Assembly (NCBI GenBank): GCA_001600455.1
Contig: BCKC01000009.1
Span: forward strand, 248,001 to 312,000
Reading direction: 5' to 3'
Source: Endocalyx cinctus
Taxonomy: Eukaryota; Ascomycota; Sordariomycetes; Amphisphaeriales; Apiosporaceae
DNA length: 64,000 bases
Of this stretch, positions 13,542-22,469 are shown piece by piece. Made by a program: the position numbers and the translations under genes. The notes below the pieces were generated by a model. That model saw nothing but the letters and a program-made list of their open reading frames with translations. It had not been told where the DNA came from and ran no database searches. Numbering within the stretch: the first letter of the stretch is position 1; every line of letters begins with the position of its first letter.

Positions 13542-13634
13542 CCCCGCTCCCCATCACGTTAACCAAGGTCCCAAGCCAAGAGGAGTACCGTAATCCGGGG
13601 CTAATTATGCCAAGGAAGTACTCCAATTGCGGGG
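13542..13634. promoter_or_regulatory. Cluster of CreA-like SYGGRG sites
   Basis: Three matches to the carbon-catabolite repressor consensus SYGGRG lie within 93 bases, about 260-350 bases upstream of the esterase ATG: GCGGGG on the minus strand at 13542-13547, CCGGGG at 13595-13600, and GCGGGG at 13629-13634. A six-base degenerate motif occurs often by chance. The clustering in front of a secreted hydrolase gene is what makes it worth listing. Repression by glucose is inference. Confidence 0.35.
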
Positions 13635-13891
13635 ATTCCGGGATGCTGTTCTCAGGTGGTCATTGGTACAATAGAGCGTTCCCCTAATGAACCACCGCCG
13701 GGACAATGATACATCGGGCAGAGATCTCGGGGTCGTATACCCCCTCAGACTCCAGACTTGGGGTATGCCCATAATAGTGGCATTTCTCCTAAATATGTCT
13801 CTTGGTCACTTGGCGCGGTTTTTTACACCGTAACTTGTCCTTTTACCTTTCACGCATTCTTGCGCCGTCTATTCGCCCGCCGTTCGACACG

Positions 13892-15676
13892 ATGATCGGT
13901 TTCACGCCAAGTCCACGCCTGCTTTGGCTGGCATGCCTCAGTCTTGCGCCCACCCTCTGTCTCTCTGCCCAGGAATCGTGCACGTCGCTCCCTTCGCTTA
14001 TACAGAACGAGAATGTGACGGTCGTATTAACAAGCCAAGAAAGTAATGGGAATACCATGTCCCTCACGGGCGTCGACTCCTCGTGCGGCGGTCCTACCCT
14101 AGCCGTCAACGTCACGGCCGACATATGCCGAGTTGTCCTCGACGTTTCCACCACACCGTCCAGCTCGGTTCTCATAGAGGCATGGCTGCCGGATACGACC
14201 GCCTGGAACGGAAGGTTTCTCGCGACCGGCGACGGTGGTATCGGAGGTTGCATAGACTATAGCAGCATGCAGAACGCGGCCGGGCTAGGCTTCGCGGCCG
14301 TGGGCATGAACGCCGGCCACAACGGGTCCGTGGGTTACGAATTCTTCCTCAACCAGCCCGAAGTGATCAACGACTTCGGGTTTCGCGCGTTGCACGTCGA
14401 GGCCGAGGTGGGTAAGCAGGTGGTCGAGTCGTACTACGGCGAGGCCGCGAACAAATCTTACTACGCCGGCTGCAGCACCGGCGGTCGACAAGGGTTCCAG
14501 AACGCCCACCTATACCCGACCGATTTTGACGGCATGATACTCGGCAGCCCCGGTATAGACTGGTTGCACATCGTAGCGTCCAAGGGAATACTCGCGCACC
14601 GCATCGGGTGGCCGGATTTGGACTCGCCCGCGTACGTGCGAGAGGAGCAGTGGACAGCCATCGTCGCCGAGATCATCAAGCGGCTCGATCCTCTCGACGG
14701 AGTGACGAATGGCATCATCGACGACCCGACGCAGCACCGGTTCGACCCCGCCGTGCTGGCGTGCGGAACCGGCGTCTTGAACGAATCGGTGTGCTTGGGG
14801 CCGGAACAGATAGCGTCGGTCCGGAGCGCGTACGAGCCTCTAGCTAACGGCCAGGGGAAGATTGTGTACCCATCGTTCGAGCTCGGCAGTGACACGAGCG
14901 TTTTCTCGGCTAACCAGGTCAATGGCACGGCGCAGCTGGAGTATACCATCTTACAGGACTTCTGGCGCGGGGCAGTGTACAATGACAGCACGTGGACACC
15001 AGAGAATTTCAGCGTCGCGGATATGGACTACGCGGTGAATATCAACCCCGGACAGGTAAATGCGGCCGAGACGGACCTATCGGGGTTTTACCAGAACGGA
15101 GGAAGGATCATCTCATATCACGGTAGACAAGACGAGGTAAGATGGGAAAAACAGGTATGTCCAGGCAGGCTAGAATAAGTAACTGACCATATTTCTTCAT
15201 AACAGACGGTTACTTCATCCTTGTCGAGCAATTTTTTCACGGGCGTGCAATCCTCACTGGATATCGGCATTGAGGAGATGCACAGCTTCTACCGGCTCTT
15301 TTTCGTGCCAGGCATGCACCACTGCGGAAAGGGGCCCGGGGCATGGAGTTTTGGAAACGCCCAGCTTTACCCCATGGACGCCAACCTTCTCGACCCCGAT
15401 CACAACGTCTTGTTGGCATTGACGCAGTGGGTGGAGAACGGCACGGCGCCGGAAACCATGATTGGCACAAAGTACAAGGACGATGTAGTAGGTGGTGAGA
15501 TTCAGGCTCAACGAAGTAAGTCCTTGGCTTAATCTTGATACTTAGTGGCAAATCTGAGATGCGATACTGACTTCGATTGACCTAACCTAGCATACTGTCC
15601 TTACCCAAGCAAATCCGTATGGGATGGTTCTGGAGATCCCAGTATCGCAACCAGCTGGATATGCTCTTCACCATAG
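13892..15676 (+). CDS. Secreted tannase/feruloyl esterase family protein
   Basis: Serine esterase of the fungal tannase/feruloyl esterase B family, which releases phenolic acids (gallic, ferulic, caffeic) from plant esters. Exons 13892-15136, 15206-15515 and 15591-15676 give 546 residues. An upstream in-frame ATG (13802) would precede the signal peptide with 30 unlikely residues, so I start at 13892, where MIGFTPSPRLLWLACLSLAP leads into LCLSAQES. The family CS-D-HC arrangement is visible: Cys194-Ser195 in AGCSTGGRQG, Asp414 in GRQDE, His454-Cys455 in PGMHHC. The first intron falls one codon after the catalytic Asp. Many N-glycosylation sequons (NVT, NGS, NKS, NGT) fit secretion. It sits between the sugar dehydrogenase and the transporter, both also on plus. 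The family is firm; the ester preferred cannot be read from sequence. Confidence 0.92.
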
Positions 15677-16290
15677 GAAACAACTGTTGTCTAGTATATG
15701 GTGGTACCGGAAAGTCGAGTAAGATTATTTCGGACGAAGAAAACATGTTCCTCTACCGCCCAAAAGCGCAGGTCCAAGCATCGAAGTACTGCAGAAGTGC
15801 GATTGGAAAAGTCATCGAGTGCATTAACAATTTGAATTCTTCCCATCTCCACCCTTTATCGCGTTATACTGCAGTACGCCTTTGTGACGGAGTAAACTTT
15901 CCACCGTTGTCTAGTTCTGTGTGATAGGAATCGAACGATGAAAAATGGGGATTTGGTTACGAATGTGGTGAAAATCCATCCAAGCTGCCAAGTACGGAGT
16001 AGTTGTAAGTTGGTAAGCTGGTTAATTAAATCATGGTGGGGGCAGCTGGGGGTCATGTGGGGTTACATAGTCTGTGCATCGAATGGATCAATCAATCTAT
16101 AATGTATGGATCAAAATACCACCAAAAATACGGTTCGTTTCCTTTCAATTTCTTGGAAGATAGATCAATTCTTTTTCCATCTATGGATACCACGTAATAC
16201 CACGTTGATTGTCCATTGGATTCCCGCCTGTTTGGTCCCGTAACGTGTTGTTGGGTACGATACGATATCTATCTACTATACGGAGTATGG

Positions 16291-16309
16291 TACGGTACGT
16301 AGTACCGTA
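16291..16309. repeat. Perfect inverted repeat TACGGTAC-GTA-GTACCGTA
   Basis: Eight-base arms at 16291-16298 and 16302-16309 are separated by three bases, immediately after a TACGGAGTA motif. It could be a dimeric protein-binding site or a small hairpin; no function is known to me. Confidence 0.6.
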
Positions 16310-16922
16310 AATTACCTAGCTAATCTATGTAAGTAATCATACATATATGGAAATACGGAAATATGGAAATATGGACTCGAGTCTAATATATTATAGTATA
16401 CGCTATTTACTACGTATACGTATTGAGTATATATAATGCAGGTATCCATTTAAGCGCCGATGACACCTATCGTGCGCGACTCTCTTATCACACTTGACTT
16501 TTGAGCCTCGTCACGGTCTTCCCAAGCTATATTAGTTCCTATTGTAGTCATTCTAATCTTACGTGGGGGCTAAGTAACCTAAAGTGAGGAGATGACCGAT
16601 GAGACAACGAGTTTCGTCAAGTCAGGTAAGCTGGTACTGTAAAGGTAGTTCTAAACGAAGTTTTACCGGACTTGTTTCTCGGCTTCCGGGGTCTCCATGT
16701 CTCCATCCCATTACCCCAGGTCCCTTTACTGCGTAATATCACCTAATTCATTCAACCAAAAATCTTGGCTAATGTCCTACTTGTGGAGGTGAATGGGGAT
16801 ATGTCGGTCTGGTCAACCTGGGCTTCGCTTGGGAACTCCTCCTCCCCTCATCTCCTTTGCTCTTATTCGTCCTTTGCGCTTCTGGGGAAGGGGGAAAAGT
16901 TTTCACCCGACCCTATGACCAA

Positions 16923-16938
16923 CTGATCAATTGATCAG
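16923..16938. promoter_or_regulatory. 16-base perfect palindrome upstream of the transporter gene
   Basis: CTGATCAATTGATCAG is its own reverse complement. It lies about 290 bases upstream of the transporter ATG, in a plausible position for a dimeric regulator. No specific factor is assigned. Confidence 0.35.
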
Positions 16939-17229
16939 GTACTTTTTTTCTCTCGACTTTTTTGATCGCCCACATTTTCTCTTTGCGGAGTAGCTCGCTG
17001 TTACCATCTGCTCGTAGCCGTGTTAAGCGGAAATGGGCCGAAGAAATGCTATTTGAAGCCCACCTGCTTCGAATCAGTTTTTTAGTACGCGTAGCTTGTT
17101 GGGTTTGCGTTTATATTTAAGTGTCGGTTACACCCAATTCCTCAACCTTTCCCCCATCCGTCCTTCTCTTCCTTATCCTTTCTCTTCAACCAAAGGCCAG
17201 CCCATAATCGAGTCAAAGAGATAACAAAA

Positions 17230-18961
17230 ATGGCAGGCGGTGTCAAGAAACCCGTCAATATTTTCAAGCTCAAAAACCTGGGCGAGCCTAAAAATGTTTT
17301 CAACTGGCGCCTCTGGTTCGCCGTTATCTCTTTCGGTCTGCTAGGCGCCGCCCGCGGTGTCGACGAAGGCCTGATCACCGGCGCTTTCAACTCGAAAGAC
17401 TTCCAGGACACCATCCACTTTTCGCAGTATAGCACAATCGAGCAGACCAACATCAAGGCCAATGTCTCGGCCATGGTTCAGCTCGGCTCTATCGCCGGCG
17501 CCCTCTTCGCCTTCGTCGTCTGCGATCGTATCGGCCGTATCTGGGCCACGCGACAGCTCTGCCTCCTTTGGATTTTGGGTATCGGCGTTTTCATGGGCAA
17601 TAACGGTAGCCTCGGTGCCGTCTACGCCGGACGCTTCGTCGCCGGCCTCGGCGTCGGACAGACCACCGTCGTGGGACCCGTCTACATCGCCGAGATCGCG
17701 CCGGCTTCTATTCGTGGTATATGCACTTGCATCTTCACCGGTAACGTCTACCTCGGTATCGTGCTGGCCTACTTCGCGAACTACGGTGCTCAGGTCAACT
17801 TGGGAGATAACACACATGTTCGATGGGTACGTGTTTTTTTTAATCCTCCCCTAGTTCTATCATGTACTAAGACTAATCGTTACTCTTCAGCTCGCGCCGA
17901 CAAGTTTACACATCATCTTTTCCGGTCTCATATTCATCTTGAGCTTCTTCCAATACGAATCCCCCCGGTTCCTTATCAAGAAGGGTGACCCGGACCGCGC
18001 TACCGAGACTTTGGCACGTATCCGTTGCCTTTCCGTCGACGATCCTTACATCACCTCGGAGATACAAGCCATCAGGATGTCTCACGAGGAAGAGCTCGAG
18101 GCCACGAGAGGCACGAGCTGGACCGGCGTTCTTAAGGAGACCTTCCTGGTCCCCGCCAACGCTTACCGACTCTACCTAGCGGCCATGGTGCAGCTCTTGT
18201 CGCAGTGGTCCGGCGCCGGGTCTATCACGGTGTACGCGCCCGACTTGTTCGAACTGCTCGGCGTCACGGGCCAAAACGAGTCTCTCCTCGTCACCGCCGT
18301 TTTCGGTCTCGTCAAGCTCGCCTCCGCCGTCGTATCGGCCCTGTTCCTGGTCGACGTGATCGGTCGCAAACGCGCCCTGCTCATCGGTATCACCCTCCAG
18401 GCCATTTCCGTCACGTATATCGCCGGGTTCTTGACGGGCGTGCCCGAGCTCGGCGTGGTCGACGACTACGAGCTCGCGCCCTCCGAGGCAGGTCTCAGCC
18501 GGGGCGCGATCGCCATGATCTACCTATCGGGCGCCGGCTGGGCCCTCGGCTGGAACTCGATGCAGTACCTTCTCACCGCCGAGCTGTTCCCCCTGCGCAT
18601 CCGCGCGTTGGCGACTTCCTTATCTATGACTTTGCACTTCGCGAACCAGTACGGCAACTCTCGCGCTCTGCCCAACATGCTCCTACCCGTTTCCCAGGGA
18701 GGTATTACGCCCGCTGGTACTTTCTGGACCTTCTCGGCTATCACGATAGTCGGTGGTCTGTGGGTATGGTTCTCGGTGCCGGAGACGGCCGGTCGGTCGC
18801 TCGAGAGCATGAACAGATTGTTCGAGCTACCGTGGTACAGAATCGGTCTCCACGGTAACGAGGATGCTGATAGATTAGATGTTGTCATGGATGAGAAAGA
18901 GGCAGACGCAATTGGACAAGCAGAGCACATGGATCGTATCGACGCCGAGAAGCGCGAATAA
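17230..18961 (+). CDS. MFS sugar/quinate-type transporter
   Basis: Twelve-helix major facilitator protein of the sugar porter family. Exons 17230-17826 and 17891-18961 (64-bp intron) encode 555 residues. Sugar-porter signatures visible are RGVDEGLITGAF after helix 1, VCDRIGRIWATRQ after helix 2, AGRFVAGLGVGQTTVVGPVY, IAEIAPASIRG, YESPRFLIKKG before the central loop, VDVIGRKRALL, TAELFPLRIRA, and VPETAGRSLESMN at the end of helix 12. The C-terminal tail is acidic. It should sit in the plasma membrane and import hexoses or a related polyol or quinate by proton symport. It follows the dehydrogenase and esterase genes on the same strand, which suggests uptake of products of extracellular plant-polymer breakdown. 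The substrate is not deducible from sequence. Confidence 0.9.
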
Positions 18962-20079
18962 TACGGTACAATCTATTTCACAATATGAAAGTTCTCAACA
19001 CCAGGGAATTACGATAATGACTTATTGGCTGGATAACTATACAGACTCTCATTCTATTATTAATTATATACTTAGATATTTGAGATGATATGAATCAACA
19101 CGCACTTTCCATAGAAAGATAGAAGAAAGAAGAGAAGACTTATGAATATCATTACCACCCGTTCATTAACCCTAACCAAGAAGAATTATACCTATTTTTC
19201 TTTCTTTTTGTGTATCTACTTTGTTGTGCATCGCCAAGCTTTTAGATAGGAATCTTCGGGACACCACAGTTGTATATATTATATATGGATATTATATATA
19301 CTATACATATGTCGTCTAATAGTGTAGCACTCATTACAGAGTACAGTAGCATATAAATCCACTGGGCTGAGCTAAAGCAGGGAAGTAGATCATTAAGACA
19401 TCATTTGATTGCTGGGCATTGCTGGGCATTGCTGAGCTTGGCGCTGACGTCTCGACTGAAAAGTTGTCTTATAATTGGCCCATTTAGTATTTTCTAGTGA
19501 AGAGCTGTCAGCACTTGCACGTACTACGAACCACCTAAGGAGGCGCTTATAAGCGGCGCAGTCAGGGAATTCAGGGAACCATTCCAATAAGAGTTCCTGT
19601 CAGATTAGGTTTTGGCTCTGTTCACTCAGTCAACTTTAACTAATAGACTTATTTAGGTAAAGCTACAGTTATCTACTTAGGCGTAGATGTACCCGGGCTT
19701 CTAGGCCGTTAGGTACTTGAGTAGCTAATAATAACATACATAAACATGGATGGATTCATCCACTACTGTATGACACAATAAATATAAGGAGAGGCCTCCT
19801 CTAGCCCTATCTGTCTACCAAATAGCAACTCCTCTGAATCCTTCCGAGCTGTAATACGTCAGTACTTACTTAAGGAAGTACTGTGGTTGAGAGTTAAAAA
19901 GAGGCGTCACAAGTGAAATCTACCTGTCTTCTTCTCACTCTCATCATAATACTTTCATCATAATTGATTCTTAAACATCACCAAGTTATCCAATCCAACG
20001 TAGACACTATCTATCAGAATACCAACCTAGGGAAATAAAAAGAAAAAGAAGAATTAAAGCAGGAAGTCAGTCACATAGT
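18962..20079. other. Intergenic region between transporter and annexin
   Basis: 1.1 kb, AT-rich, with a TATA-rich stretch at about 19273-19310 and a short GCTGGGCATT direct repeat near 19411-19430. The last 200 bases, pyrimidine-rich then A-rich, look like the annexin promoter and 5' leader. No supportable gene. Confidence 0.6.
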
Positions 20080-21682
20080 ATGAACCCAAATCAACAATAT
20101 TACAATCAGCCGCCGGCTGGCGCCCCTCCAAGCGGTCAATATCCGCCTTACGGACAACCACCTCCCACAGGTTATCAACAGCCTCCTCCTTCGGGAGCAC
20201 CTTATTACCAGCAACCTCCTCCAGGACAACCACCTTATCAGCAACCTCCCGCCGGCTCGCCTGCTCCCGGCCAACCACCCTACCAGCAACCTCCGTATCA
20301 GAACTATCCTCCGCCTCAGGGCCAGCCACAGCAAGGTCAGTACCCTCCTTATCAGGGTCAGCCACAACAGGGTCAATACCCCCCACCAGGCCAGCCGGGA
20401 CAGTATCAGGGTGCGCCTTACCCTCCTCAACACCAACAGCAGCAGCCCCCGCCGCCCCAGGGCCAGTACGGACTGCCGCCCGCTCCTTACGGTCAATATC
20501 CGCATCAGGCGCCAGGACAGTACCCTCCTCAACAATACGGTGCACCGGTAAGTAATTCTAAATACGCATGTAAAAAATTCAAGGACGAAGACGATATATA
20601 CTCACACGCTCGTCTAGCCACCCCAAGGGCAAGGATGGCCGCAGCAGCCGCCCCAGCCGCAGCAGTACGGCTATAACGTGCCCCCGACCCCCGCGTCTCC
20701 GGGTTACGACCCGGCGCAGAAAGCGTGGTACCAGCCGGTCGAGACGGCGTCCGACGCCGAAGTCCTGCGCAAGGCGATGAAGGGGATGGGATGCGACGAG
20801 AAGGCCCTGATCCGGACCCTGACGTCGCCCAAGTACGCGAACCCGTGGGCGATGCAGCAGCTGGTGCTGGACTACAACCGCCGCTTCATGCGCGACCTGG
20901 CCAAGGACATCGAGAGCGAGACGCGCGGGAACCTCGAGACGGTGCTGCTGGCCCTGATCCGCAGCCCCTTGGAGCAGGACGTGCGCGTGCTCCACAAGGC
21001 CCTCGTGCGCGCCGGCACCGACGAGGAAGCCCTGATGGACGTGCTGCTGTGCCGCTCCAACGCCGATATCCGCGCCATCGTGGCCGAGTACCGGCGGATC
21101 ATCGGCCACGAGCTCATCGCCGACATCAAGGACGACGTGGACGATACCCTCTTCCGGCTGTACTCGATGGTCCTGGCCGCGACCCGCGCCGAGGACGCGG
21201 CGCCGGTGATCCCGGCCGAGATCGACCACAAGGTGACGGAGCTGCAGCGCGCCACCGAGGGCATGATCGGCGCCAACGCCGTCGCGGTCGCGCAGATATT
21301 CGCGAGCGCCAACGCCGCGCAGATCGCCGCCCTGGCGCAGGCGTACCAGCAAAAGTACCACCGCTCGCTCGAGGAGGTGATCGAGAAGGAGTTTCGCGGC
21401 GACATGGAGGACTGCCTCCTGCGCATGTACACGTACTCGGTCGACCGCGCCCGCGCCGACGCCAAGTCGCTCGAGAAGCCGCTCTACAAGACGCCCCGGA
21501 AGGACAGGCTGTTCATCCAGCGCGTCGTCCGCTTATACTGGGACCGCGCCCGGCTCGACGCCGCCAAGGCCGCGTACCCCAAGTGCGGCCAGATCAGGGC
21601 GCCGATCCGGCTGTCGGTCAAGGAGTCGCTGAGCGGAGATTACGAGGATGCTATCTTGGCGATTCTCCAGGAGAAGAAGTGA
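20080..21682 (+). CDS. Annexin with Pro/Gln/Tyr-rich N-terminal domain
   Basis: Calcium-dependent phospholipid-binding protein of the fungal annexin group. Exons 20080-20547 and 20618-21682 (70-bp intron) encode 510 residues. Residues 1-180 are an extreme Pro/Gln/Tyr/Gly tract with repeats such as [12 protein letters not shown], like the heads of vertebrate annexins A7/A11. The annexin core starts near residue 197. Repeat 1 has [11 protein letters not shown], repeat 2 [14 protein letters not shown] (a canonical GTDE calcium loop). Repeat 3 begins near [12 protein letters not shown] and lacks the GxGTD loop. Repeat 4 has a degenerate loop and ends [13 protein letters not shown]. Calcium binding is therefore best supported for repeat 2. 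The core exon is far richer in GC than the surrounding spacers. Long GC-rich open frames in the other frames are shadows. Confidence 0.95.
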
Positions 21683-22469
21683 TGAAAACTCTCCGGGGGC
21701 AGTTGATTCATTAGCACAGTGTATTAGAAAAAAAGGAGAAAAAAGTTAATTTGGGCGTGAATAGGTGTTTGGGGCCTCAGGATTCATCATTATCCCATCC
21801 TCGCTCGTGTATAACTTAGTGCAATTCTCAAATACATTATCATAACTTTATGAATCACTCGAGTAGGACCGCGTCGTTTTTGAAAAGCATTGTTTTATCG
21901 ATGAATTTAAAGGGGTATCTACTACCGGCTCAAGACCTGTATAGCCATACCAACCCTTTAATGACACTTTAGGGCTTGTTAAGGAGTGGACAAGCCATCC
22001 AAGGAAAAAAAAAAAAAAAACTGACGGACGAATAGGTAGTAGGGTTGCATGCCTTGACCATAAAGTCCATGAAACTAGACCTACCTGCGTGCATTAGCCA
22101 TTACATGGCGACGATAAATTATCCAGAGCGACCCTCAATGCATCTGGAAACAGGATTCTTGGTACGGAGTACTGAGATGTAGATAAAAGCTTTGTATCAT
22201 CACCTCGTACTACTGTTTTAAAACAGTTCATAAAGATAGCGACGAAGACACGGGGACAGGTTTCAGCATATGCTTAGATATAAAGCTACTTAATATATGG
22301 AAAGCAAAAGCTTCAGTCTGTCTGATTTGGGTTCCGTTCCATCCCTTCTCTCCACGACTTAGAAAATTACAAGCCGCTTGTACGACGTAAAATACAAATA
22401 AATATAATCAAAAGAAAACACCTTACGCCGTATATGTATGCTAAAACACTAGGACCGGAGTTGTCCTAA
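21683..22469. other. Convergent 3' intergenic region
   Basis: 0.79 kb between the 3' ends of the annexin (plus) and dipeptidyl peptidase (minus) genes. It contains an A-run at about 22004-22020 and one TACGGAGTA motif at 22163. It should hold both polyadenylation regions. No gene seen. Confidence 0.6.

Larger units (their letters stand above)
12887..13891. other. Intergenic region upstream of the tannase-family gene
   Basis: 1.0 kb. It contains the dehydrogenase 3' flank, an imperfect trinucleotide-like repeat at about 13199-13330, and a GC-richer promoter-like stretch at about 13540-13800 just upstream of the esterase start. Open frames over the repeat are low-complexity Ser/Asn or Ala/Val/Thr strings that can be read in several frames, so I do not call a gene. 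Confidence 0.5.
15677..17229. other. AT-rich intergenic region with inverted repeats
   Basis: 1.55 kb between the esterase and the transporter. It contains two TACGGAGTA motifs (15993, 16279), a perfect inverted repeat with 8-base arms at 16291-16309, and a 16-base perfect palindrome at 16923-16938. A pyrimidine-rich stretch (about 17130-17195) precedes the transporter ATG and is typical of fungal core promoters. No gene seen. Confidence 0.6.

Noticed and set aside
13802..13891. Upstream in-frame ATG for the esterase gene
   Set aside because: It would place 30 basic residues before an otherwise perfect signal peptide, so the start at 13892 is preferred.
20054..21465. Long minus-strand frames opposite the annexin gene
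   Set aside because: They are antisense shadows of the GC-rich and repetitive annexin exons, with biased Val/Arg/Leu composition.
20725..21714. 329-codon plus-strand frame rich in Arg/Gly/Pro over the annexin core
   Set aside because: It lies in another frame of the GC-rich annexin exon, has no family resemblance, and the annexin frame is clearly the coding one.
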